Source: Streptomyces monashensis
GTDB taxonomy: Bacteria > Actinomycetota > Actinomycetes > Streptomycetales > Streptomycetaceae
DNA length: 64,000 bases
Direction of reading: 5' to 3'
NCBI RefSeq assembly: GCF_001866665.1
Contig: NZ_MLYO01000011.1
Location: 124,001 to 188,000 of the forward strand
Part shown: positions 30,158 to 38,699 of the stretch, one piece after another
How positions within the stretch are numbered: the first letter of the stretch is position 1
Layout: every line of letters begins with the position of its first letter
Position numbers and translations under genes: made by a program
Notes under the pieces: model-generated
The model's input: the letters and a program-made list of their open reading frames with translations, nothing else
Database searches by the model: none
What the model was told of the DNA's origin: nothing

Positions 30158-32932
30158 ATGGTGACCTACGCGCAGGCGCAGGAGCGCGCCGAGGAGTGGA
30201 TCAACGGCGACGTGCCCGCGTACCAGCATCGTGAGGTGCGGGTGCGGGAGTTCGAGCTGGGTTTCGTGGTGTGGGGCGAGGACCGGGCGGAGGGTCCGCG
30301 TTCGGACGGGGGCGGGCAGCGGCTCGTCATCGCCCGGGACAGTGGGGAGGCGACGCTGTGGCCGGCGCTGCCGGTGGGCGAGGTGATCCGCCGCTTCGAG
30401 GAGGAGTACGGCGGTCCCGACGGTCCGCAGGGCGCGGCACCGGCACCGGCGCCCGCCCGTGTCGACCTGAACCAGACGTCGTTCCTGTTGACTCCGCCGG
30501 AGTGGCTGCAGGAGGCGGCGGACAAGCTGGGCATCGGCGAACGGCGCCCGGGGGCCGGGTCCGGTGCGGGTGCGGGTGCCGGGGCTTCGGCCGCCGGTGG
30601 TGCGGGGCTGGCGGAGACGCAGGCCGGGGTGCCGGCGGCCGCGCCCCCCGCGGCCGCGCCTGCCCCGGGTGTGCCTGCTGCCGAGGTGCCGGTGGGGTCG
30701 ACGCCGTGGGCCGGTACGGACACCAACGCGGACCCCGGTGAGGAGGACCGTTCCGTTCCGCTGCCCGCGACGGTGTTCGCGCCGCCGCTGAGCGAGCCCG
30801 ACGTTCCCCGGCCTCCGGCGTCCACGCCGGAGGCGAAGACGGCGCTGATGTCGGGAGGAAGCCAGCTGCCGCCGACGGCGGTCGCGCCGGCGCTCGACGC
30901 TTCCCGAGTGCCGGGCGCGCAGGGCGGTCCGCCCGCTCCGGGTGGTGCGCCGGGTGCGCCCGGGGGGCCCGCGGCTCCTGCCGCGCCGGGTGCCGCGCAG
31001 ACCAGCACGCCCCCGCCCCCGCCGCCCGGTACGCCGCCGTACGCCTACCCGCAGGCGCCGGGCGCACCCGGCACGCCTCCGCCGGGCGTACCGGCTCAGG
31101 CGCCGGCGTCCGGCGCCCCGTTCCCGCCCCCGGGCGCCCACCCGTCCCCGCCGCCTCCGGGCGGCCCCTCGTACGGCTATCCGCAGGCGCCGGGCGGTGC
31201 CTCGGACGCGTCGCTGATGTCGGCGGACTCCGGCACGTCCGGGCGGTCGCTCGCGCCGAACGCCGGGGACATCGCGGACGCCGCGACGAGCAAGGCCGCA
31301 CCGCCGCCGAGGAAGGCGCGTGGTGGCGCGGGCGCGCCGCCTCCGCCGCCGGGTGCGCCGGGCACACCGGGTGCGCGCCCGGGGGGTCCGATGCCGCCGC
31401 CCGCGCCGGGTGCGTCCGCGAACGCCTATGTGCCGACGCAGTTCGCGCCGGCGCTCGGTCCGGAGGGACTCCGGGGCCCGGGTGCCCCGGGTGCTCCGGG
31501 TGTGCCGAATGCGCCGGGTGCCCCCAACCCGCCTGCCCCGCCTGCCCCGCCGGGGGGCAACGTGCACCAGGCGGCCACGATGCTGGCCGATCCCAGCCAG
31601 CTGGGCGGGGGTGCGCCGCAGCCGCCGGGCGCACCGGGTGCCCCCGGCGTTCCGGGTGTGCCTCCCGCGCCCGGCGCGCCCCAGCCTCCGGGAGCCCCCG
31701 GGGCCCCTGGTGCCCCCGGCCTTCCGCAGTCCCCGGGTGCTCCCGCCGGACCCGGTGCGCCCGGTGGCGGCCGGGGTGCCGTGCACCAGGCGGAGACCAT
31801 GCTCGCCGCGCCGCCGGTGGGCGGGCCGGGCGCGCCCGTGCCGCCCGCCCCGCCCGGTCCGGGCGCCCCCGGCATGCCGCCGGGCGCTCCGCAGCCGATG
31901 CCGCCGGGCGGGCCCGTCCCGGGGCAGCAGCCGGCGTACGGGTATCCGCCGCAGGGGCAGCCGACGGTCGGCCCCGGCTACCAGGCCGTGCTGCGCTACC
32001 GCGCGCAGGACGGCTCGGAGCAGCAGCTGATCCGGCGTTCGGCGCCCGGCACGCCGCATCCGGAGTGGCAGATCTTCCATGAGCTGCGGGCGATGAACGT
32101 GCCGTCGGACCAGGTGCTGGAGCTGCACACGGAGCTGGAGTCGTGCGAGCTGCCGGGTGCCTACTGCGCGCGGATGATCCGGGAGCAGTGGCCGCAGGCA
32201 CGGATCGCGAGCATCGCGCCGTACGGCACGGACCACGCGAGCCGGCAGCAGGGGATGCAGCAACTGCTGGCGCACCAGGGCGAGTTGCACCAGGTGGCGG
32301 ACGGGCCCGCGCGGCCCGCGCCGGTGCGCGCGCCGCTACCGCCGGTGCAGGCCGCGCCGCCCGTCCCGCCGGATGCCATCGCGCAGGAGCTGGCGGCGGC
32401 GTTCGGGCCGGCGGTGTTCCGGTTCGAGCAGCAGGCGGTGTCGCGGCAGGGCGTGCCGCCGGTCGTGGCGCACACGCTGGTGGTGGCCGGGCTGCCGGTG
32501 GACATGGGGCCGTTCTTCTGGGCGCAGGCCCAGCCGGGCCGGCCGGTGCCGACGCTGGCGGAGCTGGCGGCCGAGCGGGGGGTGCAGCCGGCGGCGGACG
32601 CGGGCTCGTACCTCGTGATGGGCACCGACTTCGGCCGGGCGATCTGTGTGCAGTACGGCACGGCGAACATCGTGGCCGTCCCTGTGGAGGCGGGGCCGGG
32701 CGGTGCTCCGGTGCCGCCGCAGTTCGTGAACACCGGGCTGCCGGAGTTCGCCCGCTGTCTGGCCCTGCTGGGCCGGATGTGGCGGCTGCGGTACGGCCTC
32801 AACCAGGAGCAGGCGGGCCGCTGGACCGTCGACTTCCAGGCGCAGCTGGCCGCGCTGGACCCGGCGGCGCTCGGTTCGCCGGAGAGCTGGTGGTCGGTGC
32901 TGCTGGAGCAGATGTGGGACGGCCTGCTGTAG
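30158..32932 (+). CDS. Imm35-like / Pro-Ala-Gly-rich / deaminase-like / SUKH-4 multidomain protein
   Basis: 924 residues from ATG 30158. Residues 1-~90 resemble the Imm35 (YrhB) immunity fold (AEEWINGD ... FELGFVVWGED ... ATLWPALPVGEVIRRFEEEYGG). Residues ~100-605 are low-complexity Pro/Ala/Gly with many collagen-like GAPG repeats and two copies of VHQA-x-TMLA. Residues ~607-700 form a nucleic-acid-deaminase-like domain (H657-T-E659, C663, C670, then YGTDHASRQQGMQ). Residues ~740-924 match SUKH-4 (LVMGTDFGRAICVQYGT ... CLALLGRMW). No signal peptide or membrane helix. Probably co-transcribed with the WHH-SUKH gene; a strong terminator follows. Confidence 0.8.
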   Translation: MVTYAQAQERAEEWINGDVPAYQHREVRVREFELGFVVWGEDRAEGPRSDGGGQRLVIARDSGEATLWPALPVGEVIRRFEEEYGGPDGPQGAAPAPAPARVDLNQTSFLLTPPEWLQEAADKLGIGERRPGAGSGAGAGAGASAAGGAGLAETQAGVPAAAPPAAAPAPGVPAAEVPVGSTPWAGTDTNADPGEEDRSVPLPATVFAPPLSEPDVPRPPASTPEAKTALMSGGSQLPPTAVAPALDASRVPGAQGGPPAPGGAPGAPGGPAAPAAPGAAQTSTPPPPPPGTPPYAYPQAPGAPGTPPPGVPAQAPASGAPFPPPGAHPSPPPPGGPSYGYPQAPGGASDASLMSADSGTSGRSLAPNAGDIADAATSKAAPPPRKARGGAGAPPPPPGAPGTPGARPGGPMPPPAPGASANAYVPTQFAPALGPEGLRGPGAPGAPGVPNAPGAPNPPAPPAPPGGNVHQAATMLADPSQLGGGAPQPPGAPGAPGVPGVPPAPGAPQPPGAPGAPGAPGLPQSPGAPAGPGAPGGGRGAVHQAETMLAAPPVGGPGAPVPPAPPGPGAPGMPPGAPQPMPPGGPVPGQQPAYGYPPQGQPTVGPGYQAVLRYRAQDGSEQQLIRRSAPGTPHPEWQIFHELRAMNVPSDQVLELHTELESCELPGAYCARMIREQWPQARIASIAPYGTDHASRQQGMQQLLAHQGELHQVADGPARPAPVRAPLPPVQAAPPVPPDAIAQELAAAFGPAVFRFEQQAVSRQGVPPVVAHTLVVAGLPVDMGPFFWAQAQPGRPVPTLAELAAERGVQPAADAGSYLVMGTDFGRAICVQYGTANIVAVPVEAGPGGAPVPPQFVNTGLPEFARCLALLGRMWRLRYGLNQEQAGRWTVDFQAQLAALDPAALGSPESWWSVLLEQMWDGLL

Positions 32933-32955
32933 CGGACGCCGTCCGGTGGTGAATC

Positions 32956-32991
32956 CGGGATGCCCTTCACGCGTGCGTGAAGGGCATCCCG
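32956..32991 (+). terminator. strong terminator closing the toxin/immunity-like operon
   Basis: Perfect 17-bp stem (32956-32972 with 32975-32991) and a minimal loop, 24 bases after the stop codon. The core is GGGATGCCCTTCACGC and its complement. Confidence 0.9.
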
Positions 32992-33241
32992 CGTTGTACG
33001 GCCGTTTCGCGCTGTGCCCGGGAGCCCGTCGGCCGAACGGGTTCCCGGCCTGATCGTCTGCCGTGCCGGGGAGGCGCGGGGAACGGCCGTCCGTACGACG
33101 CCGATCGCGGTGTGCGGGTATTCGAGCGTGACGTGGCTGCGGAGTGTCGCGTTATGAACACTTACGCCCGATCCATCAAGATGTGCGCGAAATCAACCTG
33201 TCGGGTATGTCATGGATGTCTGGTGGAGAGGGGTTCCCACG
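32992..33241. other. intergenic region before the coiled-coil gene
   Basis: 250 bases after the terminator without a supported gene. It must hold the promoter of the gene at 33242, whose GAGAGGGG ribosome site is at its end. No repeat or operator was recognised. Confidence 0.5.
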
Positions 33242-34126
33242 GTGAGCAGTGCATCGATGCCGCCGCACGGCTTCGTGACCGTCCGGGGGCGCGGCTACCG
33301 TCCCGAACAGGTGGAGGCCTTCGTGCGGGCGCTGTTCGACGACCGGGACGCCGCGTGGGAACGCGCCGCGCGGCTGACCGTGCTCGCCCGGGAGATGGGG
33401 GAGGAGGCCGCCCGCGCGCGCGAGAGGGTCGCCCGGCTCGCACCGCAGACGTACGAGACGCTCGGGGAGTCCGCGCAGCGCCTGTTCCAGGTCGTGCAGC
33501 AGGAGGCGGCGGACCTGCGAGAGCGCGCGCGGCGTGCGGCGGACGAGGGGATCGCGCAGGCCGAGGCGGACGCCGCGCGTACGCTCCAGGAGGCGCGGGA
33601 CGCCGCGGACGCGCTCCGCGCGGAGGCCGACGACTACGCCGACCGGCTCCTCCTCGCCGCGCGCGCCGAGGCCGACGACTTCCGCATCGGCAGCCGGCGC
33701 GCGGTGAAGGCGGGCCGTACGGAGGCGCTCTCGGCGGTGCGCGAGGTACGGCGGCGCACCGAGGGCATGCTCGGCGAGCAGTCCCGGGAGCACACCGAGC
33801 GCTGGGCCGAGATGGAGCGCGAGCACGCCGAGCGGGCCGCCGCGCTGGACGCGCGGTACACCGAGCGGATGAGCCGGGCCGAGGCCGAGCTGGCCGCGGC
33901 CGAGCGGGCCCTGCGAGAGGTCGAGGAGGCGGCGGTCCGCAACCAGGAGGAGGCACGCGTGCGTGCCGACGAGATTCTCGCGCACGCGCGCGTGCGCGAG
34001 GAACGCATCGCCGGCGAGACCGAACAGGTGCTGCGCGAGCACGGCGAGGCCTGGGACGTCGTGCACGCGCAGATGGACACCGTGCGCAACCGCCTGATGA
34101 TGCTGACGGGGCGAGCCGTGGACTAG
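33242..34126 (+). CDS. DivIVA-like coiled-coil protein
   Basis: 294 residues. The N-terminus (PHGFVTVRGRGYRPEQVEAFVRAL) matches the membrane-binding region of DivIVA-family proteins. From residue ~45 to 290 the sequence is almost pure Ala/Glu/Arg heptad coiled coil. Streptomyces has several such paralogues, some called cellulose-binding proteins, linked to polar growth; the role of this one is not clear. GTG 33242 was chosen for its ribosome site and the conserved start. Its stop shares the CTAG tetranucleotide with the stop of the convergent crotonase gene. Confidence 0.85.
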   Translation: MSSASMPPHGFVTVRGRGYRPEQVEAFVRALFDDRDAAWERAARLTVLAREMGEEAARARERVARLAPQTYETLGESAQRLFQVVQQEAADLRERARRAADEGIAQAEADAARTLQEARDAADALRAEADDYADRLLLAARAEADDFRIGSRRAVKAGRTEALSAVREVRRRTEGMLGEQSREHTERWAEMEREHAERAAALDARYTERMSRAEAELAAAERALREVEEAAVRNQEEARVRADEILAHARVREERIAGETEQVLREHGEAWDVVHAQMDTVRNRLMMLTGRAVD

Positions 34127-34917
34127 CGGGTGTCGTGGGAGCGGAACTGCTCCGCCACCACCGCCGCCATCAGCTCGGCGTCGAAGGCGGAGGCGTCGGC
34201 GAGGCGGGTGGCGGCGGACAGGGAGTTGAGGAGGGTCTTGGTGACCCTCAGGGCGGTCGGGGGGCGGCGGACGATGGGCCTGGCCCAGGCGCTCACGGCC
34301 GCGTCGAGTTCGCGGGCGGGGACGGTTTTCTGGAGGACGGACAGGGTCGCGGCCTCCGCGGCGCCGAAGACGCGTCCGGTGAGGATGAGTTCGCGTACGC
34401 GGGCGGCGCCGACCTCGCTGATCAGGCGCGGGAGCAGGCCGCCCCAGGCGGTGGGCAGGCCGAGGGCGAGTTCGGGGAGGCGGAAGGTCGCGTCGTCGGC
34501 GCCGACCCGCAGATCGCAGGCGAGGGCCAGGGCGAGGCCGGCCCCGATGGCCTTGCCCTGGACGCGTGCGATGGTGACGGCGGGGTTGGCGGTGAGCGCG
34601 TCGCAGACGCGGCGCGCCTTGGTGCCGGACAGGCGGATGCCGCTCGCCGCGGGGTCGGCGGCGAGGTGCTCGGCGAACTCGCTCCGGTCGCCGCCGAGAC
34701 AGAAGTCGGGGCCGGCCGCGCGGAGCACCAGCACCCGGACGGCGGGGTCCTCGTCGCCGAGGACGGTCAGCAGGTCGTCCAGCATCGCGTCGGTGACGGC
34801 GTTGCCCTGTTCGGGGAGGTTCAGTTCGATGGTCAGCACGGGACCCTGCCGGTCGGTGCGCAGGGTCTTGAGTATCCGGCCGGCCGGGAGCGCGCTGAGG
34901 GGCGGGGCGGGCGTCAT
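34123..34917 (-). CDS. enoyl-CoA hydratase/isomerase (crotonase) family protein
   Basis: 264 residues of crotonase fold. The CoA-binding first half has ELNLPEQGNAVTDAMLDDLL and an oxyanion-type DFCLGGDRSEF. The segment GKAIGAGLALALACDLRVG aligns with GGGCELAMMCD of classical hydratases, so the first catalytic Glu is replaced by Ala; the second (LPELALG) is kept. A true hydratase activity is therefore doubtful. Its ATG overlaps the stop of the upstream P450 (ATGA), so it is coupled to the conservon operon. Confidence 0.88.
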   Translation of the reverse strand: MTPAPPLSALPAGRILKTLRTDRQGPVLTIELNLPEQGNAVTDAMLDDLLTVLGDEDPAVRVLVLRAAGPDFCLGGDRSEFAEHLAADPAASGIRLSGTKARRVCDALTANPAVTIARVQGKAIGAGLALALACDLRVGADDATFRLPELALGLPTAWGGLLPRLISEVGAARVRELILTGRVFGAAEAATLSVLQKTVPARELDAAVSAWARPIVRRPPTALRVTKTLLNSLSAATRLADASAFDAELMAAVVAEQFRSHDTR

Positions 34918-36176
34918 GTCGTCACTTTCAGGGAGGCGGCGCGTCGGAAGACCATGCGAGGGGCGTAGACGGGTGGCCCGGTGGGCCGCAACGCGGGGAA
35001 ACGGCGCAGCAGTTCGGTGAGCAGGACGCGGGCCTCCAGCCGGGCGAGGGCCGCGCCGAGGCAGTAGTGCGCGCCGCCGCCGAAGGTGAGGTGGCCGCCG
35101 CGGCGCCGGATGTCGAAGACGTGCGGCTCGGGGTTGCGGCGGGGGTCGTGGTTCGCGGCGCCGTACAGGACGTGGACGGTGGTGTCCCGGGCGATCGGCA
35201 CTCCGGCGAGGACGGTGTCGTCGGCGGCGACACGGGAGTTGAGGTGGATCGGCGGGTCGTAGCGCAGGACCTCGTCGATGGCGTCGTCGAGGTCCTCGGG
35301 GTGGCGGCGCAGCCGCTCGGCCCGGGCGGGCTCGCCGGTCAGCAGCCAGACGGCGTTGGCCAGCAGGGTCGCCGTGGTCTCCAGGGAGGCGATGGTGACG
35401 AACATCGTCAGGTCGTAGAGGATCTGGTCGGCGGCCGTGCGGTCGCCCGCGTGCACGGCGTCCCAGTAGCGGATCCAGCCGGACAGGACGTCGTCCCCGG
35501 GGCGGGCGCGCCGCTCGCTGATCAGGCGGGTGAAGAAGGCCCGCATCTCCAGGGTGGCCTTCGCGGACACGGCCAGTTCGCTCTTGGTCGGCAGCAGTTC
35601 CTGGGCGTGCACCTGGCGGTGGGTGAAGCTCAGGATGCGCGGATAGTGCTCCTCGGGGACGGCGAGCCACCGGCCGACGGTGTGGAGGGGGAGCTGTTCG
35701 CCGACGACGGCGGCGAAGTCGGCCTCGCCCCGGGTGCGCAGTTCGTCGTCGAGGCGGTCCAGGAGCCGGGTGACGTGGGCGGTGATCTGCGGCTCCATGA
35801 CCTCCAGCGTGCGGCGGTCGAAGAGGTTGCCCAGGGCGCGGCGCTGACTCGTGTGAGCGGGCGCGTTGAGCCGGGAGAGGGTCCGGGTCATCTCCTGGGT
35901 GGCAGGCGCATGCCAACGCCTGGTGTCGGGCTGCCGCTGCTGCCAGGCGAAGTCCGGGACCAGCCAGTTCCTGCCGCGCAGGACCTGGTTGCAGGCGTCG
36001 AATCCGGTGACGAAGAAGCCGCCCCAGGGAGCGGGGACCACATCGCCCAGAGCGCGTAAACCGGCCCAGACGGGGAGGGGGTTGGCCTGCCCCTCACCGG
36101 AACGCAGGCGACGGAGGAGGGAGATGACGGCCCGGCGGTCGGTCGTGGTACCGCGTATGTCGCCAACGGCGGTCAC
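34914..36176 (-). CDS. cytochrome P450 with canonical motifs
   Basis: 420 residues from GTG 36176, which has an AAAGGAG site. The I helix reads FVTIASLETTATLL (the usual A-G-x-E-T with Ser for Gly), the K helix IDEVLRYDPP keeps ExxR, and the heme loop is FGGGAHYCLGAALARLE with the Cys ligand. It lies 157 bases after the ExxR-less P450 and before the crotonase gene. Conservons often end in P450 genes, so a link to the conservon signalling unit is expected. Substrate unknown. Confidence 0.93.
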   Translation of the reverse strand: MTAVGDIRGTTTDRRAVISLLRRLRSGEGQANPLPVWAGLRALGDVVPAPWGGFFVTGFDACNQVLRGRNWLVPDFAWQQRQPDTRRWHAPATQEMTRTLSRLNAPAHTSQRRALGNLFDRRTLEVMEPQITAHVTRLLDRLDDELRTRGEADFAAVVGEQLPLHTVGRWLAVPEEHYPRILSFTHRQVHAQELLPTKSELAVSAKATLEMRAFFTRLISERRARPGDDVLSGWIRYWDAVHAGDRTAADQILYDLTMFVTIASLETTATLLANAVWLLTGEPARAERLRRHPEDLDDAIDEVLRYDPPIHLNSRVAADDTVLAGVPIARDTTVHVLYGAANHDPRRNPEPHVFDIRRRGGHLTFGGGAHYCLGAALARLEARVLLTELLRRFPALRPTGPPVYAPRMVFRRAASLKVTT

Positions 36177-36333
36177 GCGAAGCTCCTTTGTGGCATGGGC
36201 GCTACCGATACCGCCGGAACCTACCCTTCCCCTCCCCCGCATCATGCGCCTCTGTGTGTTGCTCCTGTCACATGCGGTGGCCGGATTTCACCGCCGTCAC
36301 TTTTCCGCCACAAGCGCGGCGCCCGGTTCCGCA

Positions 36334-37683
36334 TCAGACGCGGAAAATGTCCAGGAACGAGCTCCAGAAACCCTTCTTCCTGGCCGGTTCCTGACGCGTG
36401 GCCGCGACGGCCGGCGCGACCGGGTGCGGCTGCTCCGCCGGGACGTGCGCGGACCGTTTCTGGAGGTGCGCCGCCATCCGGGTGGCCGGCGCCGGGCTGA
36501 ACGCCACCGGCATGGTGGCCAGCGCCCGGTGGAAGGGGCCCGGCCGCCACTGGAGGTCCTTCTCGGCCACGGCCAGGGTCAGGTCGGGCAGCGCGTTGAG
36601 CAGCCGCTCGACCGCAGTGACCGCGATGACCTGTGCCGGGTCCTTGGCCGGGCAGGCGTGCGGGCCCGCGCCCCAGGCCAGGTGGGCGCCCTTGCCGTGG
36701 GCGCGCCGGGCCTCGGCCAGCACGGGGTCGCTGTTGGCGGCGGCGAAGCTGATGACGACCGGGGTGCCGGTCTCGGCCACCACGCCCCCGAGGTCGACGT
36801 CCTGGAGCGGGTAGTGGGTGGCGTAGTTGGCGATCGGCGTCTGGTGCCACAGCACATGGTCGATCGCCTCCTCCACCAGCATGCCGGCGCCGTGGTCCTC
36901 GTCGGGCGCGAGCAGCAGGAGCAGGGCGTTGCCGATGAGGTTGCGCTCGGGTTCGACGCCCGCGCCCATCAGCATGACCAGCTGGTCCTTGAGTTCCTCG
37001 TCGGTCAGGCCCGCCGGGTGCTGGATGAGCCAGGAGGTGACGTCGTCGCCGGGCTGGCGGCGCTTGAGGGCGATCAACGCCATGAGGCAGGCGGTGAGTT
37101 CCTCGTTGGCGCGCACCGCGTCCTTGCCGTCGAAGATCGCCGACATGGCGCTGGTGAGGGTGTCGCCGATGTCCGCCGGGCAGCCGAAGAGCTTGTTGAA
37201 CAGCAGCAGCGGCAGCAGCTTGGCGTAGTCGTTGAGCAGGTCGGCCCGGCCGCGCTCGCTGAACTGGTCGATCAGGTAGTCGGCGATCGGCTCGACGTCG
37301 CGGCGGATCCGGCTGATGTTGAGCCGCCCCAGGCTGTCGGTGACGGCCTTGCGCAGTCGCAGGTGCACCGCGCCGTCCGTGAACAGGCAGTTGGGCCGGT
37401 ACGCCATCATCGGCAGGACCGGGTTGTCCAGGCCGATGCGCCCCTCGGCCAGGGCCTTCCAGCGGCGCGCGTCGCGGGCGAAGAGCGTGGGGTTCTGCAG
37501 GACGCGCAGCGCCGTCTCGTACCCGACGACCAGGGTGGCGTCGACCCCGGGCGCGAGTTCGACGGGTCCGGCCGGCGCCTTCGCGCGCAGCCGGTCGTAG
37601 ACCTCGTGCGGGTCGGCGGCGAACGCGGCGTCGTGCATGGGGCATCTGCCGCCGACGGCGGCGGATGCGATCGGGCTGTCCAT
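36334..37683 (-). CDS. CYP157-like cytochrome P450 lacking the ExxR motif
   Basis: 449 residues from ATG 37683 (GGAGGAAG site). The heme loop LAWGAGPHACPAKDP keeps the Cys ligand with Trp in place of Phe. The I helix has LMGAGVEPERNL. The K helix reads EEAIDHVLWHQTP where P450s have E-x-x-R: the Arg position is Trp and the Glu position His. This matches the known CYP157 family of Streptomyces, in which ExxR is absent and which is tied to conservons. The C-terminal ~60 residues are a Pro/Ala/Gln/Lys-rich tail ending GFWSSFLDIFRV. It starts 55 bases after cvnD. Confidence 0.92.
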   Translation of the reverse strand: MDSPIASAAVGGRCPMHDAAFAADPHEVYDRLRAKAPAGPVELAPGVDATLVVGYETALRVLQNPTLFARDARRWKALAEGRIGLDNPVLPMMAYRPNCLFTDGAVHLRLRKAVTDSLGRLNISRIRRDVEPIADYLIDQFSERGRADLLNDYAKLLPLLLFNKLFGCPADIGDTLTSAMSAIFDGKDAVRANEELTACLMALIALKRRQPGDDVTSWLIQHPAGLTDEELKDQLVMLMGAGVEPERNLIGNALLLLLAPDEDHGAGMLVEEAIDHVLWHQTPIANYATHYPLQDVDLGGVVAETGTPVVISFAAANSDPVLAEARRAHGKGAHLAWGAGPHACPAKDPAQVIAVTAVERLLNALPDLTLAVAEKDLQWRPGPFHRALATMPVAFSPAPATRMAAHLQKRSAHVPAEQPHPVAPAVAATRQEPARKKGFWSSFLDIFRV

Positions 37684-37738
37684 GAGACTTCTTCCTCCAG
37701 TTCCCGGCACGGGGGCCGGGGGTGGGCCGGCGGGCTGG

Positions 37739-38353
37739 TCAGGCCGCGCGGTCGAGCAGATGACGGACCAGCGCGATCAGCGCGTGGCCGGAGGACTGGC
37801 GGTCGCGGGCGTCGCAGTAGACGACCGGGGTGTCCGGGAGCAGGTCGAGCGCCTCGCGGACCTCCGCCTCCGCGTAGACCCGGTCGGCCTCGAAGGTGTT
37901 GACCGCGATCGCGTACTCCAGCCCGTAGCTCTCGATGAGGTCGATGACGGGGAACGTCTCCTCCAGCCGGCCGGGATCGACCAGCAGCAGGGCGCCGAGC
38001 GCGCCGCGGGCCATGTCCTCCCACAGCTGCATGAACCGCTGCTGGCCCGGGGTGCCGAACAGGTACAGCACGAGTTCGTCGCTCAGCGTGAGCCGGCCGA
38101 AGTCGAGGGCCACGGTGGTGGTGGTCTTGCCGGTCACGCCGTGCAGGTCGTCCACGTGGAGCGACGCCTGCGTCATCTTCTCCTCGGTGCGCAGCGGGGT
38201 GATCTCCGACAGCGAGCCGATCAGGGTCGTCTTGCCCACGGCGAAGTGCCCTACCACCAGGATCTTCGCCGCGCTGGTCACCTCGCTGGAGACGTAGATG
38301 GAGCCGCCTGTGCTCCCGTCCGCCGTCTCAGCCGATGAGGGATTGGAGTCCAT
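37739..38353 (-). CDS. cvnD: conservon GTPase (CvnD type)
   Basis: 204 residues, Ras-like GTP-binding protein. The P-loop is VGHFAVGKTTL, switch-type threonines are in TGKTTTTVALDFGR, and the Walker B region reads LYLFGTPGQQRF. VNTF replaces the NKxD base-recognition motif, as in other conservon GTPases. It overlaps the end of the DUF742 gene by 26 bases. It acts at the membrane with CvnA-CvnC in a G-protein-like signalling unit. Confidence 0.93.
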   Translation of the reverse strand: MDSNPSSAETADGSTGGSIYVSSEVTSAAKILVVGHFAVGKTTLIGSLSEITPLRTEEKMTQASLHVDDLHGVTGKTTTTVALDFGRLTLSDELVLYLFGTPGQQRFMQLWEDMARGALGALLLVDPGRLEETFPVIDLIESYGLEYAIAVNTFEADRVYAEAEVREALDLLPDTPVVYCDARDRQSSGHALIALVRHLLDRAA

Positions 38354-38699
38354 TCAGAACCTTTTCGAGGGTCGCTCTGTCTACGTTCTGGTGTCGGGGC
38401 GGGGCGGCGCGCAGCAGCAGATGCCCCTGCGCCGATAAATCGGTCAGCAGCAACCGGACGACGCCGACGGGCAGTTCGAGGTGGCCGGCCACCTCGGCGA
38501 CGGACAGGTATCCCCCCGAGACCAGCTCCCAGATCGCCCGGACCTCGGGACCGGCCCCCAGCGGAAGGGTCCGCTCGGGAGCCAGGGTGACGAGGGTGTG
38601 CAGGGCCAGGTCCTCGGACGTGGGCAGGCTCCGGCCGCCGGTGATGACATAGGAGCGGACGAAGTCGCTGGTGACCGCTTCCTCGCCGGGCGTCCTCAT
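38328..38699 (-). CDS. cvnC: DUF742 protein of the conservon (CvnC type)
   Basis: 123 residues with the DUF742 pattern SDFVRSYVITGGRSLPTSEDLALHTLVTL ... LPVGVVRLLLTDLSAQGHLLLR. DUF742 has a winged-helix-like core and always accompanies roadblock and GTPase genes. It overlaps cvnB (ATGAGC/TCA) and cvnD. ATG 38699 was chosen by that overlap. Confidence 0.92.
   Translation of the reverse strand: MRTPGEEAVTSDFVRSYVITGGRSLPTSEDLALHTLVTLAPERTLPLGAGPEVRAIWELVSGGYLSVAEVAGHLELPVGVVRLLLTDLSAQGHLLLRAAPPRHQNVDRATLEKVLNGLQSLIG

Noticed and set aside
31000..31960. Repetitive DNA resembling a repeat array in the 924-residue protein gene
   Set aside because: The repeats are irregular and encode GAPG-type residues in frame; there are no unique spacers, so this is not a CRISPR array.
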